From contig CAILYI010000195.1 of assembly GCA_903838415.1 (NCBI GenBank), positions 29,238 through 93,237 on the forward strand: a stretch of 64,000 nt of DNA, given 5' to 3'. A model generated the notes under the pieces. It saw only the letters and a program-made list of their open reading frames with translations. It had not been told where the DNA came from and did not search any database. Positions within the stretch are counted from its first letter, which is position 1. The number at the start of each line of letters is the position of its first letter. This DNA comes from an uncultured Anaerolineae bacterium. Its GTDB lineage: Bacteria; Chloroflexota; Anaerolineae; Anaerolineales; Villigracilaceae. The position numbers and the translations under genes are program-made. This document shows positions 49,573-57,613 of this stretch, in pieces.

Positions 49573-49584
49573 CTCTTGTACGAG
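49573..49584 (-). promoter_or_regulatory. Candidate GntR-like operator before the BMP gene
   Basis: CTCTTGTACGAG is a near-palindrome sharing the TTGTAC core with the site TTGTACCTACAA in front of the GntR gene. It lies upstream of the lipoprotein gene and its leader, a sensible place for control of the transporter operon. The similarity is short, so this is tentative. Confidence 0.3.
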
Positions 49585-49627
49585 TGCCGTAACAATGTAG
49601 CTCGGCCTTCTTCTGGGAAATTTCAAC

Positions 49628-50569
49628 TCAGTCGGAGTGTAAACTGAGAGATAAGCGCTCAAAAAAACGATCCCGGTCAATTTCTGTCACCAGGTGAAGG
49701 TTGGGGGTGTTGTGGGTTATGCCTTGCCAGTCGATCGCCAACATTCCGCGGCCCCATTTCCCGGTGGTTTCCACGGCGCCAAACACGTTGACTGACTTGC
49801 GTACGATCTGTGGGTCGAGGACAATTGCCATCGTCAGCGGATCAGGCAACGGCATTCCGGGGATGTGAAGAACGTCTCTCAAAAAGGTGCACATTTGAGA
49901 GGTGATCTGTTTAAATAAGTTGGCGCGGCGAGTGGGGATGGCATTCAGGGCATCCATTTCTGCCCAGGAGAGCGGAAAATTCACCGACGTTTCCCATGGC
50001 AGCAACCAGACGTTTGGGAAACCTGCCGCAAGAACAACCTGGGCAGATTCGGGGTCCGCATAAAAATTAAACTCAGTGGCTGGAGTAGTGTTGCCGTGAT
50101 TTTCACTTGCGCCACCCATGATAACCAGCCGGTTAACATGGTGGATGATTTGCGGGTCTAGGCTCAGCGCCAGGGCCAGGTTGGTCAATGGACCAAGCAT
50201 TATCAGGGTATCCACACCCTTGGCTGTGCGTTCAACCAGCATTTGAGCGGCGTGCTGTGGTTGTGGGCCGTTGCGGGCCACAGGTAAATTGAAGGAGGCT
50301 CCACCCAAACCGTCCGCGCCCATCAATTCAGATGGTTTGAGCGCTTCGCCAAAAAGGGGAGAAGCACAACCCTGATAGACCGGCAGCTTGATCTGGGTAA
50401 ATTCCAAAACCTGTAAAACATTTCGGGTGACTTGCTCCACGCCAATGTTCCCGGCGACGGTTGTAATGCAATCAATGGAAATTGCCGCTTCAGCTAAAGC
50501 CATCAAAAGCGCAATGGCGTCATCAATTCCCAGGTCTGTGTCGATCAAAACAGGGGCAGGTACGGTCAT
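49628..50569 (-). CDS. Nucleoside hydrolase (IUNH family)
   Basis: A 313-residue IUNH protein: metal loop LIDTDLGIDDAIALL, MLGPLTNLALALSLDP, MGGASENHGN and EFNFYADPESAQV. At the catalytic-His region it has MPLPDPLTMAIVLDP, with Pro before the Asp, like the protein at 37337-38263. It is encoded first after the GntR gene and ahead of the transporter, 179 bases before the lipoprotein start. ATG 50569 fits the family N-terminus. Probably the hydrolase for the imported substrate. Confidence 0.86.
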   Translation of the reverse strand: MTVPAPVLIDTDLGIDDAIALLMALAEAAISIDCITTVAGNIGVEQVTRNVLQVLEFTQIKLPVYQGCASPLFGEALKPSELMGADGLGGASFNLPVARNGPQPQHAAQMLVERTAKGVDTLIMLGPLTNLALALSLDPQIIHHVNRLVIMGGASENHGNTTPATEFNFYADPESAQVVLAAGFPNVWLLPWETSVNFPLSWAEMDALNAIPTRRANLFKQITSQMCTFLRDVLHIPGMPLPDPLTMAIVLDPQIVRKSVNVFGAVETTGKWGRGMLAIDWQGITHNTPNLHLVTEIDRDRFFERLSLSLHSD

Positions 50570-50683
50570 TTATTGGCATCCCAAAATGGTTTTCAATTCC
50601 GCTAAGAAAGGCATTTGTAAAGACTCATTTATGCCAGGATCAATAAAAATTTCCAGAAATGGGCGCTGCTTTTGTTTGGTTAG

Positions 50684-51442
50684 TTAATCTTTATAGTTGC
50701 GACGGCGTACAACCTGAAATGAGAATTCGTAGCGATCGCCGCGGTAAATAATCTTGGTGTACTCAATCGGCGAACCGTCGATAAGATACGATGGTCCTTC
50801 TGCGATTACCACAGGATAGGCTGTCGGAATGTGCAGTAGATTGGCTTCATACTCGAAGGCCGATCCACCTTTGATGATGCGCTCGCCATATTCGATCGGC
50901 AGGCCAAGCTGATCTTCGAGATAAGCATACAGCGAGCCGGTCTCCAGATTGATGCTCTCCAGTTGTGGAACAAGCGCCACCGAAAGGTAGGAGGTATTAA
51001 TGGCCATTGGTTCGCCGTTGGCCAGACGCAACCGATCGATTTTGAAGGTTTCTCCGCCAGGCCTGACCTGCAAGGCCTGGGCAATTTTCGGAGGTGGGAT
51101 TTCTCGGCTAAAACTGAGTAATCGTGAACCTGGAACATAACCGCGGCTTTTGACATCTTCGCTGAAACTGGTTAGGTTGAGCAGCCCGGTTCTTGTGCGA
51201 GCCGGAGCGACAAAGGTGCCTTTTCCCTGGATGGTATACGCCACTCCATCCACGATCAGCGCATTTAGCGCCCGGCGGGCAGTATTCCGGCTGATTTTGA
51301 ATTGATTGACGATTTCATTTTCTGAAGGCAGCCGATCTCCAGGCCTCAGATCAGAGACCTCAATCAGGTTATGCAAGGCATCGCTGATCTGGAAGTAGAG
51401 TGGTTTGAAGCTTGTTCGATCAAGCTGGATAGGTAGGAGCAT
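50684..51442 (-). CDS. GntR/HutC family regulator of the nucleoside cluster
   Basis: A 252-residue GntR regulator of the HutC subfamily: N-terminal winged helix LRPGDRLPSENEIVNQFKIS and NTARRALNALIVDGVAYTIQGKG, then a UTRA effector-binding domain (GGETFKIDRLRLANGEPMA, SYLSVALVPQL, DRYEFSFQVVRR). UTRA domains bind small sugar or base derivatives. It lies 114 bases ahead of the first nucleoside hydrolase gene in the same direction, so it is probably the local repressor. Its own promoter carries a TTGTA-N2-TACAA palindrome just after the -10 box. Confidence 0.88.
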   Translation of the reverse strand: MLLPIQLDRTSFKPLYFQISDALHNLIEVSDLRPGDRLPSENEIVNQFKISRNTARRALNALIVDGVAYTIQGKGTFVAPARTRTGLLNLTSFSEDVKSRGYVPGSRLLSFSREIPPPKIAQALQVRPGGETFKIDRLRLANGEPMAINTSYLSVALVPQLESINLETGSLYAYLEDQLGLPIEYGERIIKGGSAFEYEANLLHIPTAYPVVIAEGPSYLIDGSPIEYTKIIYRGDRYEFSFQVVRRRNYKD

Positions 51443-51471
51443 GAGGTGTTTTTAGTTAGTTGGTTGACAGG

Positions 51472-51521
51472 TTGTACCTACAAGTTGAATTATTATATAC
51501 CTATTCAAAGTAAGAAGTCAA
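51472..51521 (-). promoter_or_regulatory. Promoter and operator of the minus-strand GntR gene
   Basis: On the minus strand TTGACT (51521-51516) and TATAAT (51497-51492) are separated by 18 bases, a near-consensus sigma-70 promoter. About 8 bases after the -10 box lies the palindrome TTGTAGGTACAA (51483-51472), around the expected transcription start, where a bound GntR dimer would block initiation. Confidence 0.75.
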
Positions 51522-51632
51522 GAATTAATGAATTCTCTCACAACCCAAATTCCGGTGCACCTTTCACGCTGAAAGCCGGATAGACCTGTCGGATTGATAT
51601 CATAAGTGCTGGTTGCGGGGTTTATTTCCCTA

Positions 51633-51666
51633 TTGACCCGAACATATTATAACAATATAATATGTT
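51633..51666 (+). promoter_or_regulatory. Promoter and palindromic operator of the plus-strand GntR operon
   Basis: TTGACC (51633-51638) and TATAAT (51656-51661) are 17 bases apart. An 11-bp perfect inverted repeat, AACATATTATA at 51641-51651 and TATAATATGTT at 51656-51666, spans the spacer and -10 box. Binding of the downstream regulator here would repress its own gene and the sugar transporter operon. The palindrome differs from the one used by the opposing GntR gene. Confidence 0.78.
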
Positions 51667-51686
51667 TATCCGTGTGAGGTATCTTC

Positions 51687-52412
51687 ATGAATTCCAACCG
51701 GGACTTTGCGCCCCTTTACTATCAGATCAAACAACATTTGCTGGAACAGCTCAACGACGGCAAGCTAAAGCCCGGAGATTTACTGCCTTCCGAGGCGCAG
51801 CTTTCAGCCAAGTATAATGTTAGCCGCATCACGGTCCGGCGGGCTTTGAAAGAGTTGATTCAGCAGGGGCTGCTGTACAGTTTGCAGGGCAAAGGTACTT
51901 TTGCTGCGCATGCGTTCATCCGGGAGATGTCGGGCTTTCGCAGTTTTAGCCAGGATATTCAGTCCAAAGGGCTGCATCCAAGCTCCCAGGTGGTGCGATC
52001 CGAACAGATGCCCTCGGATGAAGATGTGGCGGCGCATCTGAAGATTAATGCCGGAGAACCGGTCCATCTGCTCCAACGCATTCGTCTGGCGGATGATCAG
52101 CCGGTAGCTTTTGAAACGGCTTATTTGCCGGTCAGCCTTTTCCCCGACCTTTACCGGTTTGATCTCAGTCAATCGCTTTATCAAATTCTGAGTGAGAAGT
52201 ACCAAGTGCACCCGGCCTGGGCGGATGCTGAAATTCAGTCCACGACTGCCTCGCCAGATGTTGCCCAGGCTTTGCGAATGCGGACGGGTGAGCCAGTGTT
52301 GATCGCTCATCGCCTGTCTTATACAGAATCATTTGACGTGGTGGAGTATGTGGTTTCCGTTTATTGCGGCAGCCGCTTTACATTCTATACTGGACGCCAG
52401 TCCATAGCGTAA
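51687..52412 (+). CDS. GntR/HutC family regulator (NagR/DasR-like)
   Basis: A 241-residue HutC-type GntR regulator: winged helix LKPGDLLPSEAQLSAKYNVS with ITVRRALKELIQQGLLYSLQGKG, then the UTRA domain (GEPVHLLQRIRLADDQPVAFETAYLP, AEIQSTTASPDVAQAL, YCGSRFTFY). Layout and the ETAYLP motif resemble NagR/DasR regulators that sense GlcN-6-P or GlcNAc-6-P, which fits the SIS and ROK genes downstream. It begins at ATG 51687, 26 bases beyond the -10 box, and is likely autoregulated. Confidence 0.87.
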   Translation: MNSNRDFAPLYYQIKQHLLEQLNDGKLKPGDLLPSEAQLSAKYNVSRITVRRALKELIQQGLLYSLQGKGTFAAHAFIREMSGFRSFSQDIQSKGLHPSSQVVRSEQMPSDEDVAAHLKINAGEPVHLLQRIRLADDQPVAFETAYLPVSLFPDLYRFDLSQSLYQILSEKYQVHPAWADAEIQSTTASPDVAQALRMRTGEPVLIAHRLSYTESFDVVEYVVSVYCGSRFTFYTGRQSIA

Positions 52413-52444
52413 GTTCCCCCAATCTTTGTGAGTCTAAGGAGAAA

Positions 52445-53740
52445 ATGATGTCAAAGCTTTATCGTTTTACCCTGATTTTGGTGCTGCTTTCATTGGCTGT
52501 CAGCCTTTCAGGCTGCGCCGCACCGGCAGATACCGGCCCCAAGACCGTCAAGGTGCTGACCATGCAGCAAGCCGGGCCGACCCCGGATGAAATGAACGCG
52601 ATCGTGGCCAAGTTCAACCAGGCCAATCCGAGCATCAAAGTGGAGATTGAATATGTTTCCTACGATGCCTTGCATGACAAAATCGCCACAGCCATGGCAA
52701 CCAACCCGCCCGCTTATGATGTGGTGCTGGTGGATGACATCTGGTATGCTGAATTTGCCAAGAATGGTTATCTCTGGGATGTAACCAGCCAGGTCGATTC
52801 CACCACCAAGTCATCCGTATTTGCGGCTGCCTGGGATATCACCAGCGTGGGCGGAAAAATCTACGGCATGCCCTGGCTGCTCGACGAGAAGTATTTCTAT
52901 TACAACGAAAAAATGCTAGCGGATGCGGGTATCACAGCTCCGCCCACAACCTGGGAAGAGATGCTGGCTCAGGCCAAGACCATCAAGGAAAAAGGCCTGG
53001 CTGAATATCCGATTGTTTGGTCCTGGGGACAAGCAGAAGCCGCAATTTGTGATTTTGTGGCGCTTTTATATGGCAACGGCGGCACTTTCATGGATGATTC
53101 CGGCAAACCCGCTTTCAACAATGCCCAGGGCGTCAAGACTTTGCAGTGGATGGTGGATTCCATCGATGCAGGTATCACCAACCCGGCCTCGATTTCCTAC
53201 GTCGAAGAGGATGTCCGCAATACCTTCTCACAAGGGAAAGCCGCTTTCGCGCTCAACTGGCTGTATATGTACGATATGGCTGCCATGGATGCGAAAGAAT
53301 CTCAAATTGTTGGTAATGTCAAAATGAGCCTGATCCCGGCTTTTGCGGGCAATGCCGCCCCCAGCGCCAGCATCAATGGCTCGATGGGTTTCTCAGTCAT
53401 CGATAAATCGCCCAATCGCGAAGCCGGTTGGAAGTATGTCCAGTTCCTGACCAGCGAAGCCATCCAGAAGGAATATTCAGCCCACCTGCTGCCGATCTAC
53501 AGCGGCAACTATGAAGGCGTAGCGCTGACGGCTTTGCAGAATCTCAACGCCTCCACCCCGGTGACGGTGCCCATGTTCAAGACGCAGTTCCCTTATTCGC
53601 ATGTGCGGCCGAAGGTGGCTTACTACTCCGAGGGCTCCAAGGCGCTGCAGTTGGCAATCCAGGAAGCTTTGACCAAGCAGAAAACCCCTCAGCAGGCATT
53701 GGATGACGCTGCTGCCAAGTGGGTTGAATTGGCCAAGTAA
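52445..53740 (+). CDS. Sugar ABC transporter substrate-binding lipoprotein
   Basis: A 431-residue exported lipoprotein of extracellular solute-binding family 1. Signal peptide with hydrophobic core LILVLLSLAVSL and lipobox LSGC; mature protein begins AAPADTGPKTVKVLTMQQAGP. MAL-type features include NAIVAKFNQANPSIKVEIEYV, YDVVLVDDIWYAEFAKNGYL, GMPWLLDEKYFYYNEK and NEAGWK-like REAGWKYVQFL. It would bind an oligosaccharide or amino sugar outside the membrane. ATG 52445 or the following ATG 52448 have AAGGAG upstream. Two permease genes follow. Confidence 0.9.
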   Translation: MMSKLYRFTLILVLLSLAVSLSGCAAPADTGPKTVKVLTMQQAGPTPDEMNAIVAKFNQANPSIKVEIEYVSYDALHDKIATAMATNPPAYDVVLVDDIWYAEFAKNGYLWDVTSQVDSTTKSSVFAAAWDITSVGGKIYGMPWLLDEKYFYYNEKMLADAGITAPPTTWEEMLAQAKTIKEKGLAEYPIVWSWGQAEAAICDFVALLYGNGGTFMDDSGKPAFNNAQGVKTLQWMVDSIDAGITNPASISYVEEDVRNTFSQGKAAFALNWLYMYDMAAMDAKESQIVGNVKMSLIPAFAGNAAPSASINGSMGFSVIDKSPNREAGWKYVQFLTSEAIQKEYSAHLLPIYSGNYEGVALTALQNLNASTPVTVPMFKTQFPYSHVRPKVAYYSEGSKALQLAIQEALTKQKTPQQALDDAAAKWVELAK

Positions 53741-53752
53741 GGATTAATTTCA

Positions 53753-53780
53753 GAGATTGGGCAGGCAACTGCCCAATCTC
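53753..53780. repeat. 12-bp stem-loop after the sugar-binding protein gene
   Basis: GAGATTGGGCAG (53753-53764) and CTGCCCAATCTC (53769-53780) form a perfect hairpin with a GCAA tetraloop of the stable GNRA type, 12 bases behind the stop codon. The tail TTCTGG is not T-rich. It likely stabilises the binding-protein mRNA and attenuates the permease genes. Confidence 0.7.
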
Positions 53781-53802
53781 TTCTGGATGGAAAAGTCACA
53801 AA

Positions 53803-54702
53803 ATGCGAAAATCCATAACCCTGCTTCAGCAAGAAGCGCGCGACGGATTATTGATGCTGCTCCCGGCCATTGCCGTGATCGCGGTAATTTCACTGTTGCC
53901 GGTTTTATTTACATTCGTCTTGAGTTTTACCGATACCCCCATCTTTAATCCCACCCCTCAAAACTTTGTTGGCCTGGATAATTACCTGCACTTCTTGAAG
54001 AGCGCAGATTTTTGGAGTTCGATTTGGCGCACCCTGTACTTCACCACCGTTTCGGTGGGCTTGGAATTATTACTCGGATTGGGTATCGCCCTGCTCATCC
54101 ATGCAAAACCCTGGGGTTGGCAGTTTTTGCGCGCCAGCCTGATCATTCCCTGGGCGGTGCCGACAATTGTCAACGGCGCCATCTGGCGTTGGATCTATAA
54201 CGCTGACTTCGGCGCCCTGAATGTTATCCTGTTTTCCCTGGGCCTGATTGGAAAATACCAGGCCTGGCTGACCAAGCCGTTTGTGGCGATGAACCTGGTG
54301 ATCGTGGCGGATATCTGGCACAGTGTGCCATTTATCGCCCTGATTTTGCAGGCCGCATTGGCGACGATTCCCGGCGAGATCGAGGAAGCCGCCATGGTGG
54401 ATGGAGCCAGCGTCTGGCAGCGCTTCACCCGCATTCGTCTGCCGTTGCTACGTCCGGCCATTTTGGTGGCGCTTGTTGTCCGCACGGTAGAGGCTTTCCG
54501 GGTTTTTGACATCATCTACGTCATCACGCAGGGCGGTCCGGCATTTGGCACGGTAACAATTTCTTATCTCACCTATCTCGAATCGTTCACGTATGGCCAT
54601 CTTGGCTCCGGGTCGGCGCTGTCGTTTCTGATTTCGGCCTTTACGTTATTGATGGCCTTGATTTATATCCGCATGCTCTATCGCCCGGAGGCGCTGCGAT
54701 GA
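53803..54702 (+). CDS. Sugar ABC transporter permease (MalF/UgpA-like)
   Basis: A 299-residue inner-membrane permease with about six hydrophobic segments, the first at IAVIAVISLLPVLFTFVLSF. The EAA loop that contacts the ATPase reads EIEEAAMVDGASVWQRFTRI. It pairs with the next permease, whose start overlaps its stop (ATGA). Together with the lipoprotein it imports a sugar. No ATPase gene is in the operon. Confidence 0.9.
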   Translation: MRKSITLLQQEARDGLLMLLPAIAVIAVISLLPVLFTFVLSFTDTPIFNPTPQNFVGLDNYLHFLKSADFWSSIWRTLYFTTVSVGLELLLGLGIALLIHAKPWGWQFLRASLIIPWAVPTIVNGAIWRWIYNADFGALNVILFSLGLIGKYQAWLTKPFVAMNLVIVADIWHSVPFIALILQAALATIPGEIEEAAMVDGASVWQRFTRIRLPLLRPAILVALVVRTVEAFRVFDIIYVITQGGPAFGTVTISYLTYLESFTYGHLGSGSALSFLISAFTLLMALIYIRMLYRPEALR

Positions 54703-55559
54703 CATCTAAACGGAAATTTCTCGCAAAAGCCTGGCTGGCGCTGGCAATGATCCCGGTCTTGTTCTTTATTTACGCCCCTTTGGCCTGGTTGCTGACTTCG
54801 TCCATTTCGACTCGTGCTGATTTATTGGCCATCCCACCGCGCTTTTTCCCCGCCCATCCGACTCTGAAAAACTATACCGATATCCTGCTGCCGGGCACGG
54901 GCGTCTCTGAAGTGGCGCGCACCTTCAAGGTGACGCTGATCAATTCGCTGGTGGTTTCCCTTTCCACCACGGTTATTTGCCTGGTGATCGCCTCGCTCGC
55001 CGCTTATGCCCTGGCGCGGCTGCGTCTGCGCTACAAGGACCAATTTGTCGTTGGGATTCTCAGCGTGCGCATGATCCCCGAAATATCGCTGGTGATTCCG
55101 CTTTTTATCGTGGCGGCGCGCCTGGGTTGGCTGGATAAGCCCATCGTGTTGATTGTGACTTATCTCAGTTTTTCCCTGCCCTTCGCCACCTGGATGTTAA
55201 CCACCTTCTTCGAAACCATTCCCGTGGAATTGGAGGACGCCGCCTTAATTGACGGATCCTCGCGGCTGAATACCCTCATCCGGATTATTTTGCCGCTGGC
55301 CTCACCGGGAATTGTCTCCACGGCTCTGTTTATATTTTTACTGGCCTGGGACGAGTTTTTCTTTGCCCTGATCTTTACCAGCACGGTTGCGTCCAAAACT
55401 GTCCCGGTGGCGATTGCTGAATTTACCGGTCGTTACGCCGTTGATATTACCGCCATGATGGCGGGTGGTGTGCTGGCTGCGCTTCCGCCAGTCATTTTGG
55501 CGCTCATATTCCAGCGCTACATTGTCAGCGGGCTTTCAGCGGGAGCTGTCAAGGGATGA
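54699..55559 (+). CDS. Sugar ABC transporter permease (MalG/UgpE-like)
   Basis: A 286-residue permease with about six membrane segments and the EAA loop ELEDAALIDGSSRLNTLIRI. WLLTSSISTRADLLAIPP and PTLKNYTDIL near the N-terminus match MalG-type subunits. ATPase partner (MsmX/UgpC type) must be supplied from elsewhere. Its stop overlaps the ROK kinase start by four bases (ATGA). Confidence 0.9.
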   Translation: MTSKRKFLAKAWLALAMIPVLFFIYAPLAWLLTSSISTRADLLAIPPRFFPAHPTLKNYTDILLPGTGVSEVARTFKVTLINSLVVSLSTTVICLVIASLAAYALARLRLRYKDQFVVGILSVRMIPEISLVIPLFIVAARLGWLDKPIVLIVTYLSFSLPFATWMLTTFFETIPVELEDAALIDGSSRLNTLIRIILPLASPGIVSTALFIFLLAWDEFFFALIFTSTVASKTVPVAIAEFTGRYAVDITAMMAGGVLAALPPVILALIFQRYIVSGLSAGAVKG

Positions 55560-56515
55560 GCCTGCCTGCTTATATCGGTATCGATATCGGCGGGACGAAC
55601 GTCCGCGCCGGGGTGGTGACATCTGATGGTCAGCTCAAAACCTGGCGGGATGTTCCGATTGAAGCTCGTCAGGGCCCCGCAGCTGGGCTGAAGCGTATCG
55701 TCGCGCTGATCGAGCAGGTCAGCGCTGAGGCGGATATCCGCCCCGAGGGGATTGGAATCGGCTCCACCGGTCCGGTCGACCGTCAGCGTGGCGCCATCCA
55801 AAATCCCTATACTTTGCCCACCTGGGAAGATGTGGATATTGCCAGCCCGCTGCAGCATTATTTTGGCGTGCCGGTCTCGCTGGAAAACGACGCCGATGCT
55901 GCCGCTTTGGGCGAATCCTGGATGGGTTCGGGCCGCGGCCTGGAGCGGATGTTGATGGTGACGGTTGGGACGGGCATCGGGATGGGTTTTATCCTGGACG
56001 GACGGATTTACCGCGGCATCAACGGTGTCCACCCGGAAGGCGGGCACATTCCCGTCGATCCATCCGGGCCGCTGTGTTATTGTGGCGCAAACGGCTGCTG
56101 GGAGAGTCTCGCCAGCGGACCCGCGATTGGTCTCTACGCCCGCGAACTTGCCGCCCAAGAATCTTCCACGCTGCTGTTGAAAGCCGGGAACGATCCCCAG
56201 AAAATTGACTCCGCCCTGGTCGCTGACGCTGCGCGCGCAGGGGATCGATTGGCCTTGCAAATTGTGCAGCGCTCGGCCACTTATCTCGGGCTTGGACTGG
56301 TGAGCTTGCTGCAAATGTTTCTGCCGGATTGTGTGGTTTTCACCGGCGGGGTAATGCGTTCTTATGACTTATATGAACCACATCTTCGTGAGACCATCAA
56401 AAAACATGCCGTGATGAGTCCGCTGGATCAAATTCCTTTGCGCCTGGCGCAGCTTGGCCAACAGGCGGGGATTTATGGCGCAGCCAGGGCCGCGATGCTC
56501 GAAGCAGGTCACTGA
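55556..56515 (+). CDS. ROK family sugar kinase
   Basis: A 319-residue ROK kinase: phosphate loop GIDIGGTNVRAGVV, GIGIGSTGPVDRQ, catalytic Asp region SLENDADAAALGE, VTVGTGIGMGFIL and the zinc motif GGHIPVDPSGPLCYCGANGCWE. Compared with the ROK at 1542-2522 it lies in a transporter operon and is likely to phosphorylate the imported sugar, for example GlcNAc, ManNAc or glucose. Coupled to the permease by ATGA. The SIS gene follows after 45 bases. Confidence 0.89.
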   Translation: MSLPAYIGIDIGGTNVRAGVVTSDGQLKTWRDVPIEARQGPAAGLKRIVALIEQVSAEADIRPEGIGIGSTGPVDRQRGAIQNPYTLPTWEDVDIASPLQHYFGVPVSLENDADAAALGESWMGSGRGLERMLMVTVGTGIGMGFILDGRIYRGINGVHPEGGHIPVDPSGPLCYCGANGCWESLASGPAIGLYARELAAQESSTLLLKAGNDPQKIDSALVADAARAGDRLALQIVQRSATYLGLGLVSLLQMFLPDCVVFTGGVMRSYDLYEPHLRETIKKHAVMSPLDQIPLRLAQLGQQAGIYGAARAAMLEAGH

Positions 56516-56560
56516 TCCCGGTTTTACAAAAATATTCCAACACCGAAAAGAGATCAATTT

Positions 56561-57601
56561 ATGTCCCCCAATCCTTATATTTCCGATATTCTTTCCCAGC
56601 CCGCGGCTTTGCGCCAGGCGCTGGATCATTACTCCGCTGACCAACTTGAGCCGCTGCGCGCCCGCCTTCAGCACGGAGATTTTAACCGCATCGTGTTGAC
56701 CGGCATGGGGTCTTCCTATAATTCGGCCTATCCGGCCTGGTTGAACCTGTTGTCGCTGCCGATCCCGGCGATTCATGTCAATACTGCGGAATTGCTGCAC
56801 TATGGCAAACAGCTGATCGATGCGCGCACCTTGCTCTGGATTAATTCTCAATCTGGTCGCAGCGTGGAAATTGTGCGCCTGCTCGAAACGCTCAAAGATC
56901 GTCGCCCGGCCTTTCAGTTGAGTATGAGCAATTATCTTGACAGCCCGATGGCCCAAAGCGCTGACCTGGCGCTGCCAATTTATGCTGGGGATGAAGCCAC
57001 GGTCAGCACCAAGACCTACATCAATACGCTGGCGATGCTCATGCTGGCCTCCACGCAGTTGGTGGGCGGAGATTGGCAGGCACTGCTGCAATCCATGCGT
57101 AAAGCTGCGGATGCCATGGAAGCTTATCTGGCTCACTGGCAGGAAAAAGTGGCTGAATTGGATGCGCTGCTCGGGGATGTTGATCAACTGCTGATCATGG
57201 GACGCGGCGCTTCGATGGGCGCGGTCTGGAATGGATCATTAATCAATAAGGAAGCGGCGAAATGCGCTTTCGAAGGCATGAACGTGTCCGACTTCCGACA
57301 TGGCCCGCTGGAACTGGCCTCGCCGCGTCTGACAATTCTGATGCTGGAAGGTGCGCCACAAACCGCCAGTCTGAACCGTGATCTGGCGCTGGAAGTGCGC
57401 AGTTTCGGCGGCAAGGTCTTGTGGTTGGGTACTCAACCCGATCCTGATTTGACAAACTTGCTTTTACCCTCCGTAGTTGAATCCGCGCGCCCCCTGGTGG
57501 AAATTTTGCCCTTTCAGATGTTGACCATTGTCATGGCGCAGAGAACGGGCTTTGAACCGGGAAAATTCCGTCATATCACCAAGGTGACAATGCAGGAGTA
57601 G
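56561..57601 (+). CDS. SIS domain sugar-phosphate isomerase/deaminase (GlmS C-terminal-like)
   Basis: A 346-residue protein made of two SIS domains, equal to the isomerase half of GlmS without the glutaminase domain. Motifs: RIVLTGMGSSYNSAYPAW, LLWINSQSGRSVEIVRLL, TYINTLAMLMLAS, LLIMGRGASMGAVWNGSL, and the hallmark AAKCAFEGMNVSDFRHGPLE (KE.....AE...EF.HGP in GlmS). Proteins of this form act as glucosamine-6-phosphate deaminases (NagB-II) or related isomerases. With the ROK kinase and NagR-like regulator it supports amino-sugar catabolism. It ends the plus-strand operon. Confidence 0.86.
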   Translation: MSPNPYISDILSQPAALRQALDHYSADQLEPLRARLQHGDFNRIVLTGMGSSYNSAYPAWLNLLSLPIPAIHVNTAELLHYGKQLIDARTLLWINSQSGRSVEIVRLLETLKDRRPAFQLSMSNYLDSPMAQSADLALPIYAGDEATVSTKTYINTLAMLMLASTQLVGGDWQALLQSMRKAADAMEAYLAHWQEKVAELDALLGDVDQLLIMGRGASMGAVWNGSLINKEAAKCAFEGMNVSDFRHGPLELASPRLTILMLEGAPQTASLNRDLALEVRSFGGKVLWLGTQPDPDLTNLLLPSVVESARPLVEILPFQMLTIVMAQRTGFEPGKFRHITKVTMQE

Positions 57602-57613
57602 TTTTTAGCGGTT

